Origin: Thermoprotei archaeon
GTDB taxonomy: Archaea > Thermoproteota > Thermoprotei > QMSL01 > B3-G16
Length of the DNA stretch: 26,828 nucleotides
Direction: 5' to 3'
Assembly: GCA_003649665.1 (NCBI GenBank)
Contig: QMSL01000001.1
Coordinates: forward strand, 1 to 26,828
Of the stretch, positions 21,651 to 26,828 are shown one piece after another (the first letter of the stretch is position 1; each line of letters begins with the position of its first letter). The notes beneath the pieces were generated by a model. It was not told the origin of the DNA. It saw only the letters and a program-made list of their open reading frames with translations, and made no database searches. The position numbers and the translations under genes were made by a program.

Positions 21651-22319
21651 ATGAGCGGATATGAAGAGTATATTGAAAGAGTTAAAGAGGCAATTAAGGT
21701 AGTTGAGGAAAAGGACGGGAGACGCGAGCTCCTTATTAGGAAGGGTAGGGATATAATGTCGTCTATAAGGAAGGCAATAAACTACATTCATATGAATAGG
21801 TTAGAGGAGGCGGAATCCCTACTTAACAAAATTAAGGAGTCGCTTTTCTCATTGATGGATGAGGTTGCTAAAATTCCCTCGCTTTTATATAGCGGTACAA
21901 TGAACAACTTAATTCAAGAATACGTAGAGGCTACAACATATTTTATGATAGTAAAGGAGGGCGTAATCCCCTCTTACGAGGAGTATAGGCTTACAGATAT
22001 CGCTCAATATTTTACGGGTTTAGCTGATGTAATAGGTGAGCTTAGGCGTAGGGTGTTGGAGTACATTCGAAAAGGAAAACTTAAGGATGCTGAGCATACA
22101 TTTCACGTAATGGAGTCTCTTTATAGTGCGTTATTAGAGGTTGTACATTACGATCCTGTAGTTCCTGGAATCAGACATAAGTGTGATGTGGCGAGAGTGC
22201 TTGTTGAAAATACTAGAAGTGAAGTTGTTAGAGCTAAGCTAAGTTTTAACGTCATGACCTCTATTAATAGACTGCTAGAAATACTTGAGAAGAGTGTTCA
22301 ACATGAGGACTCTAGATGA
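21651..22319 (+). CDS. Translin-family protein
   Basis: An all-helical protein of 222 residues. The archaeal translin pattern is visible: RKGRDIMSSIRKAINYIHMNRLEEAESLL, NLIQEYVEATTYFMI, DIAQYFTGLADVIGELRRRVLEYIRKGKLKDAEHTFHVME, and PGIRHKCDVARVLVENTRSEV near the C terminus. Eukaryotic translin and TRAX form a single-strand nucleic-acid-binding ring that trims tRNA 5' leaders and passenger strands; the archaeal function is not settled. Acidic residues such as those in GLADVIGELRRR could serve a TRAX-like nuclease, but this is inference. The gene overlaps the endonuclease V gene by 17 bases. Confidence 0.85.
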   Translation: MSGYEEYIERVKEAIKVVEEKDGRRELLIRKGRDIMSSIRKAINYIHMNRLEEAESLLNKIKESLFSLMDEVAKIPSLLYSGTMNNLIQEYVEATTYFMIVKEGVIPSYEEYRLTDIAQYFTGLADVIGELRRRVLEYIRKGKLKDAEHTFHVMESLYSALLEVVHYDPVVPGIRHKCDVARVLVENTRSEVVRAKLSFNVMTSINRLLEILEKSVQHEDSR

Positions 22320-22983
22320 TAGGATAAGGCGTATTGCTCCTCCCTGGTTTTCCATTGAAAGGGCTAGGCGCTCCCAGAGAATACTTGCTTCCCTAGTAAA
22401 GGAAGTTGATGAACTTCCAGAGAGGATAAGAACAGTTGGCGGAGCTGATATAGCGTATAAAGGTGATATCGCATATGGTGTAGCAGTACTTCTAGATTTC
22501 CCCTCATTGGTGGTTAAAAAATACGCAGTAAGTTCTATTAAGGTCAAATTCCCCTATATTCCAACTCTCTTAGCATTTAGAGAAGCAGGACCAATAATAG
22601 ATGCTGTCAAAAAACTTGGACAATTTCCTGATATCCTCTTCGTAGATGGTCAAGGTAGGGCTCATCCCTATAGACTTGGTTTAGCTTGCCATGTAGGTGT
22701 AGTACTAGACATACCTACTATCGGTATAGCCAAGAAAAAACTATGTGGTAAAATAGGCCCATTTAAAAATGGTTGGGCTCCCATAATTGATAACGGTGAA
22801 GTCGTAGGTGCTGCTTTAATTACAAAGGAAGGATGTAATCCTATATACGTTAGCGTAGGTCATAAAGTCTCACTTGAAACCGCAATTAAATTAACGCTTA
22901 AATGTATTCGTGGTCATAAACTTCCTGAGCCAGTTCGCCTTGCTCATAACATCGCAACAAGGATTCGTAGGTCGGGATTATGA
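22303..22983 (+). CDS. nfi: Endonuclease V
   Basis: Cuts next to deoxyinosine in DNA or inosine in RNA. About 226 residues, counted from ATG 22303. Conserved features are TVGGADIAYKGD with the metal-binding Asp49, a Glu94 (AFREAGPIIDAV), VDGQGRAHPYRLGLACHVG with Asp115, and IPTIGIAKKKL. The Tyr of the base-reading wedge motif PYIP is present near 85. ATG at 22303 overlaps the translin-like gene by 17 bases; TTG at 22285 is an alternative. The stop overlaps the ribK start as ATGA. Deaminated adenine accumulates fast at high temperature, which fits a thermophile. Confidence 0.94.
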   Translation: MRTLDDRIRRIAPPWFSIERARRSQRILASLVKEVDELPERIRTVGGADIAYKGDIAYGVAVLLDFPSLVVKKYAVSSIKVKFPYIPTLLAFREAGPIIDAVKKLGQFPDILFVDGQGRAHPYRLGLACHVGVVLDIPTIGIAKKKLCGKIGPFKNGWAPIIDNGEVVGAALITKEGCNPIYVSVGHKVSLETAIKLTLKCIRGHKLPEPVRLAHNIATRIRRSGL

Positions 22984-23654
22984 AGGGCGATTTGCTGATA
23001 ACATTATATACCCTCGCCCTAATGGGTGCACATAGAAAACCCATCTTAATTTCAACTACGAAGCTTGCTGAACGGTTAGGAGTTTCGCAACAAACTGCAT
23101 CTCGGAGACTTTTGGACTTAGAGAAAAACGGTATGATTCGAAGGGAACTCTCTCCCCGCGGAAGTCTCATATACATAACTGAAAAGGGGATGAAGGCGTT
23201 ACGAGACCTATACGAAGGTCTTGCTATGATATTCGAGGCTAAGAAAGAGCTGAAAGGTATCCTGACACTCAAAGGTAAGGTATTTACTGGTTTAGGAGAA
23301 GGTGCATATTACGTCACGATCCCGTATTACTATAAGCAGTTCTCTAGGATATTAGGAGGCCCTCCTTATCCAGGAACCCTCAATTTACGCTTAGAGGATG
23401 AAGAAAGCCTAGCTAATAGGAAATTCTTAGACTCAATGCCCGGCATCTACATACCTGGGTTCTCTGATGAACGAAGGAGCTATGGTGGTGTCAAGTGCTT
23501 TAAGGTTCTTATTAATGGTGAAGAAGGTTTATTGCTCTTAATCGAACGTACTCACTATCCTCCTAACGTAATAGAGATAATTTCCAAGAAGAAGCTTCGT
23601 GAGGCCTTAAGCCTTAAGGACGGCGATCTAGTTACTGTTAAGGTCCTTCTCTAA
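22980..23654 (+). CDS. ribK: CTP-dependent riboflavin kinase with N-terminal winged helix
   Basis: Archaeal riboflavin kinase, which uses CTP to make FMN. Residues 1-80 form a winged-helix domain (TTKLAERLGVSQQTASRRLLDLEKNGMI). The catalytic half from about 95 carries the family motifs GKVFTGLGEGAYYV, PPYPGTLNLRL, YGGVKCFKV and a C-terminal NVIEIIS...LREALSLKDGDLVTV. Many archaeal RibK proteins have this fusion, which may let the protein regulate riboflavin genes in response to ligand. It is coupled to endonuclease V by an ATGA overlap. Its 3' end overlaps the convergent FAD synthase candidate by 27 bases. Confidence 0.95.
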   Translation: MKGDLLITLYTLALMGAHRKPILISTTKLAERLGVSQQTASRRLLDLEKNGMIRRELSPRGSLIYITEKGMKALRDLYEGLAMIFEAKKELKGILTLKGKVFTGLGEGAYYVTIPYYYKQFSRILGGPPYPGTLNLRLEDEESLANRKFLDSMPGIYIPGFSDERRSYGGVKCFKVLINGEEGLLLLIERTHYPPNVIEIISKKKLREALSLKDGDLVTVKVLL

Positions 23655-24335
23655 TAGATCCCTAATTTTATTCAATATGTCATGTGTCTTCGTTAGAGGA
23701 TATTCCTTATAGAGTTCCCTTAATCGAATAATTTTAGCACTTAAACCCCTTTGCTTAATCTCCCTCCTCAATGTCTCCTCATCTATTGGTTGATCTGGTC
23801 CTAATAGCACTATGTCTGGTCTCACTCTCTCCAATATCTTGAATATGTCCTCCTCATCCCCAAGATATGCTTGGTCAACCCACTTCACGTTTTTTATAAC
23901 CTCTAGCCTCTGCGCTTCTGGAACTACTGGCTTTCTGCCCTTAAACTTAGCGACGTTGACATCTCTAGCCACTACAACATGCACTTCTCCAAGTTCCCAC
24001 GCTTTCTTAAGTAGATATAGATGTCCTGGATGTAATATTTCAAATGTACCTGCAACTAATACTTTAGGGAGTCTCTTTCTCTTCGGCCATTTGAATTCTA
24101 TTAGCTTGAGCTCTCTCATTGCATCAAGTATACCTTCCGCATATGATATACAGGCGATTCCCGTGTAATAATCTCCCCTTCTCATATAATATTCCGAATC
24201 GGTTACGTATGCTTTAACTAAATTCACTAGCCTTTGGACTATGTCCTTATTTTTTAGTATTTTCATCCCCTTTAGAACCTCCTTTACACTATCTATGTAA
24301 GCACTCAACCTCGTATGCGGTGTTATCTTCATCAT
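23628..24335 (-). CDS. ribL: DUF357-cytidylyltransferase fusion, probable FAD synthase
   Basis: A 235-residue protein. Residues about 15-80 are a DUF357 helical domain (DIVQRLVNLVKAYVTDSEYYMRRGDYYTGIACISYAEGILDA). From 90 onward comes a nucleotidyltransferase with VLVAGTFEILHPGHLYLL (HPGH at 102-105) and a later RVRPDIVLLGPDQP. The catalytic half resembles the archaeal FAD synthase RibL, which adenylates FMN; phosphopantetheine adenylyltransferase is the main alternative. Its neighbour ribK makes FMN, which favours RibL. ATG at 24335 overlaps the dphB stop as ATGA, with GGTGAT just upstream. The two ATGs at 24335 and 24332 are equally possible. Confidence 0.82.
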   Translation of the reverse strand: MMKITPHTRLSAYIDSVKEVLKGMKILKNKDIVQRLVNLVKAYVTDSEYYMRRGDYYTGIACISYAEGILDAMRELKLIEFKWPKRKRLPKVLVAGTFEILHPGHLYLLKKAWELGEVHVVVARDVNVAKFKGRKPVVPEAQRLEVIKNVKWVDQAYLGDEEDIFKILERVRPDIVLLGPDQPIDEETLRREIKQRGLSAKIIRLRELYKEYPLTKTHDILNKIRDLLEKDLNSN

Positions 24336-25141
24336 CTAATCACCATATTTAGCACAATATCCTCCGGGGCCTTAGCCAATACCATTAATGCCTCTGCCTC
24401 AGTAAAGTGAAGAGGACCCGGAACTACTATGCAGTGAGGAGGAGGACCAAAGTCTATGTTACTAATTTCACTTAATGTATTGGCTCTTACAAGTACATCT
24501 GGTGATCCTGCACGCGCTATTCCTACTATGAGCCTCTCATCTGTGAATATACCCTCACCTCTTCTTCGTTCAAGTTCTCGGAGTATGTTAATTGCATCGT
24601 TAATCGTCATTATTCTTCCCTCTTCAACCCTTATATCAAGTAAAAGGATTGTATGAAGTTTACATTTAAGATTCTCCTTGGTTACATCATATGGCGTCTC
24701 TGAGTATCTCCCATCTTCTGGAAAAACTACTGTTACTGTTCTGCCGAATTTATACGCATGGAGACCCGTTACTCCTGGGATGGCAGTTAATATCGAAACT
24801 CCATGTATTACCCTCGTCTTTATTCCTTTTCTCTCAGCTTCTATTCTTAAAGCCATATGCGTAGTGGCTATAAAGGGGTCCCCTGGAATCAATATAACGA
24901 CTTTTTTCCTCATTGCCTCTTCTATCACCTTGTATGAGTAATCCTCTAAATCCTTTCTATGTAATTCAATGATATCCTCTCTCTTCAATAGTTCTCTTAG
25001 CCTCTTCATACTAAGCCCTGGCATTATGCTTGTATACCTCTCAATGTATATCACGTCGGCTTTTCTCGCTACCTCTACGGCTTCTACGCTCATCGACTTC
25101 TCTGAGTGAAGTCCCATTCCTATAAATATTAACTCCCCCAT
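24332..25141 (-). CDS. dphB: Diphthine synthase
   Basis: Methylates the 3-amino-3-carboxypropyl histidine of elongation factor 2 in the diphthamide pathway, using S-adenosylmethionine. The tetrapyrrole-methylase-type fold is clear: LIFIGMGLHSEKSMSVEAVE, ADVIYIERYTS, VVILIPGDPFIATTHMAL, RVIHGVSILTAIPGVTGLHAYKFGRTVTV, LLLDIRVEEG and VGIARAGSPD. About 269 residues, usual for the family. ATG at 25141 is chosen because AAAGGT lies six bases upstream and the protein then begins MGELIFIGMG; longer in-frame starts would run back over the promoter of the divergent aIF2 gamma gene. It is coupled to the ribL candidate. Confidence 0.95.
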   Translation of the reverse strand: MGELIFIGMGLHSEKSMSVEAVEVARKADVIYIERYTSIMPGLSMKRLRELLKREDIIELHRKDLEDYSYKVIEEAMRKKVVILIPGDPFIATTHMALRIEAERKGIKTRVIHGVSILTAIPGVTGLHAYKFGRTVTVVFPEDGRYSETPYDVTKENLKCKLHTILLLDIRVEEGRIMTINDAINILRELERRRGEGIFTDERLIVGIARAGSPDVLVRANTLSEISNIDFGPPPHCIVVPGPLHFTEAEALMVLAKAPEDIVLNMVIR

Positions 25142-25150
25142 ACGCTTACC

Positions 25151-25159
25151 TTTAAATTT
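25151..25159 (+). promoter_or_regulatory. TATA box for aIF2 gamma
   Basis: TTTAAATTT, centred about 27 bases before GTG 25182, so the transcript should begin at or within a few bases of the start codon (leaderless). Confidence 0.65.
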
Positions 25160-25181
25160 GACATTTTTCTCTTTCATTAGG

Positions 25182-26456
25182 GTGTCTCCACTGAAACTCA
25201 ACATTAGTGAAATAGAAAAAATTCAGCCTCTTACGAATATCGGTACTGCTGGTCATGTTGATAATGGAAAGAGCACTCTTGTTCAGGCACTAACCGGAAA
25301 ATGGACTGCGTACCATTCAGAAGAACTGAAGAGGGGGATTACGCTAAAGTTAGGGTATGCTGATTGCACAATACTTAAATGTCCCAATTGCGAAGGCCCT
25401 GAAGCTTATACTACCGATGCGCTCTCACCCGAGGGAGTATGTAAGAAATGTGGCTCTCCACTAGAAGTCGTGAGAAAGGTGTCATTTGTTGACGTTCCTG
25501 GACATGAGATGCTAATGGCTGTAATGCTCTCTGGAGCGATGATCATGGATGGTGCTATATTAGTGGTTGATGCATCTCGAGATGAGCCTTTACCACAGAC
25601 TAGGGAGCACTTTAAAGCACTTGAGATAGTAGGTGTGAGGAACTTAGTGGTCGTTCAGAATAAGATAGACATAGTCTCAAAGGAAAAGGCTATGGAGAAC
25701 TACAAGAAGATACGTGAATTTCTTGAGGGTACTTGGGCAGAAAATGCTCCAATAATCCCCGTTTCAGCGCTTCATAAAGTCAATATTGATGTCCTAGTAT
25801 ATGCTATTGAGAAATACATACCAACCCCTGAGCGTGACTATTCAAAGCCTCCCTTAATGCTGATCGCAAGGAGCTTTGATGTAAATAAGCCTGGTACTCC
25901 TCCTGAAACGCTAGTTGGTGGCGTGATTGGAGGGACATTGATACAAGGTAGACTAAGAATAGGTGATGAAATAGAGATAAGGCCTGGTCTTAGAATGATA
26001 CAGAGAGGTAAAATAGTGTACCGACCCTTATACACAGAGGTCGTTAGCCTTAGAGCTGGTAATGTTTCCGTTGAAGAGGCTTATCCTGGTGGCTTGATAG
26101 GCGTAGGCACGACTCTTGATCCATATCTGACTAAAGCTGATTCCCTTATAGGAAGCATCGCTGGGAAGCCAGGTACACTGCCCCCCATATGGAATGAACT
26201 TCAGCTCGAAGTGCACCTTTTAGAGCGTGTTGTAGGAACTGAAGAAATGGAGAAGGTTGAAAAGATTAGGATTAATGAGGATCTTTTAATAAACGTAGGT
26301 ACTGCTACCACATTGGGAAAGGTTACTTCGATAAGGGGAGAAGAGATACATGTAAAATTAAGGTTACCCATTGCAACTAATGCTGGTGCTAGAGTGGCGA
26401 TAAGCAGGAAGATTCGAGGGAGATGGCGTCTTATAGGATGGGGTATAGTAAAATGA
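25182..26456 (+). CDS. eif2g: Translation initiation factor aIF2 subunit gamma
   Basis: GTPase subunit of aIF2, which brings initiator Met-tRNA to the small ribosomal subunit. About 424 residues. G1 is GHVDNGKS at 24-31, switch 1 RGITLKLGYAD, a zinc knuckle with Cys67, Cys70, Cys87 and Cys90, G3 DVPGHE at 104-109, and NKID as G4. Domains 2 and 3 follow (GGVIGGTLIQGRLRIGDEIEIRPG and the C-terminal RKIRGRWRLIGWG). The G1 motif is normally GHVDHGK; here the second His is Asn. GTG at 25182 is preferred because the TATA box implies a leaderless transcript; TTG at 25158 lies at the TATA box edge. It is convergent with the PIN gene. Confidence 0.96.
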   Translation: MSPLKLNISEIEKIQPLTNIGTAGHVDNGKSTLVQALTGKWTAYHSEELKRGITLKLGYADCTILKCPNCEGPEAYTTDALSPEGVCKKCGSPLEVVRKVSFVDVPGHEMLMAVMLSGAMIMDGAILVVDASRDEPLPQTREHFKALEIVGVRNLVVVQNKIDIVSKEKAMENYKKIREFLEGTWAENAPIIPVSALHKVNIDVLVYAIEKYIPTPERDYSKPPLMLIARSFDVNKPGTPPETLVGGVIGGTLIQGRLRIGDEIEIRPGLRMIQRGKIVYRPLYTEVVSLRAGNVSVEEAYPGGLIGVGTTLDPYLTKADSLIGSIAGKPGTLPPIWNELQLEVHLLERVVGTEEMEKVEKIRINEDLLINVGTATTLGKVTSIRGEEIHVKLRLPIATNAGARVAISRKIRGRWRLIGWGIVK

Positions 26457-26460
26457 CTTT

Positions 26461-26828
26461 CTAATATAACTCTCCTTCCAGTTCCAGCTTTTTCCTAGCT
26501 CTTACGAATACTACTGGTATTCCCTCTTTTCTAAGCTTCTTCCTAATTTCCCTATCTCCTGTAGCTACTATTGCCCTCATCTCCTTAGCTATCCTAACTA
26601 ATGCATCATCTACGCGCTCATTTTCCATAAGGGGCACATTAATAATTCTCGCATGCTTTTTTACGAGTTCTAACGCTAATTGCGCTTTTTTCCTCTTAAT
26701 AAACCCCCTCTTCATTATATCCTCGAGCTCCTTAATGCAAAAGCTAGGAACAACTAGTTCGTATTTACCCTCCATGATTCTTTCTAGCCCCTCTATTATA
26801 TTAATTTTAAAGTCATAAGGCGTTAATA
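26461..26828 (-). CDS. Fcf1-like PIN-domain protein, 5' end beyond the window
   Basis: A PIN-domain protein related to the rRNA-processing nuclease Fcf1/Utp24, common next to aIF2 gamma in archaea. An ATG at 26775 would give 104 residues, but the frame stays open to the window edge and adds LTPYDFKINIIEGLERI in front, which reads as normal family sequence after the missing first strand and Asp-Thr-Asn motif. The gene is therefore partial, with its start outside. Visible acidic residues are in ENERVDDALVRIA and VATGDREIRKKL, both typical active-site positions. The C terminus ends ELEGELY. The stop codon lies 4 bases from that of aIF2 gamma. Confidence 0.85.
   Translation of the reverse strand, partial: LTPYDFKINIIEGLERIMEGKYELVVPSFCIKELEDIMKRGFIKRKKAQLALELVKKHARIINVPLMENERVDDALVRIAKEMRAIVATGDREIRKKLRKEGIPVVFVRARKKLELEGELY

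Noticed and set aside
1..26828. CRISPR array or insertion sequence
   Set aside because: No regularly spaced repeats of 24-37 bases, no cas genes and no transposase reading frame were seen on either strand.

Overview
The window is archaeal chromosome. The evidence is a clamp loader of small and large RFC subunits, two Orc1/Cdc6 paralogs, a PolD small subunit, aIF2 gamma, RtcB with archease, diphthine synthase, TAW1, a CTP-type riboflavin kinase, a proteasome beta subunit, and three tRNA genes that all carry introns. PolD argues against the classical Crenarchaeota (Sulfolobales, Desulfurococcales, Thermoproteales). The proteasome beta subunit with Ala at the catalytic Thr1 position, and a D-arm tRNA intron, argue for a thermophilic TACK archaeon outside that core, for example Korarchaeota, Methanomethylicia, Nezhaarchaeia or Aigarchaeota. 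The exact lineage is inference.

Positions 1-9.2 kb form a replication block. rfcS and rfcL overlap by 4 bases on the plus strand. They face a minus-strand operon of a divergent Orc1/Cdc6, a winged-helix regulator and truA. A THUMP-domain protein and the canonical Orc1/Cdc6 are divergently transcribed, and the Orc gene is coupled to a DUF99 (endonuclease V fold) gene. The PolD small subunit (DP1) follows, convergent, coupled to a DUF429 gene. No ORB-type origin repeats were recognised by eye.

Positions 9.3-14.5 kb hold polyamine synthesis (speD, speE), an intron-containing tRNA-Ser 15 bases ahead of archease, the RNA ligase gene rtcB, a stand-alone rps7, and a PfkB-family sugar kinase. Intron-bearing tRNA, archease and RtcB belong to one process, because RtcB joins exons after intron excision.

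Positions 14.5-17.6 kb look accessory. They hold a two-gene unit of a ribbon-helix-helix/DUF5678-like protein plus a retropepsin-like aspartic protease, a cytoplasmic DUF4038/apiosidase-like glycoside hydrolase, and a VapBC toxin-antitoxin pair. This stretch lies on the 3' side of a tRNA-Lys gene, but no integrase or att duplication is visible. The protease/RHH pair is the best candidate here for a poorly described system.

Positions 17.9-26.8 kb return to housekeeping. They hold tRNA-Lys with a D-arm intron, mevalonate kinase, tRNA-Met with an anticodon-loop intron, rpiA, and then a plus-strand run of psmB (Ala at position 1), taw1, translin-like, endonuclease V and ribK. Convergent to it are a DUF357-cytidylyltransferase (probable FAD synthase, so FMN and FAD synthesis meet end to end) and dphB. 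aIF2 gamma has an apparently leaderless GTG start and a His-to-Asn change in its P-loop. Last comes an Fcf1-like PIN protein whose reading frame runs off the right edge.
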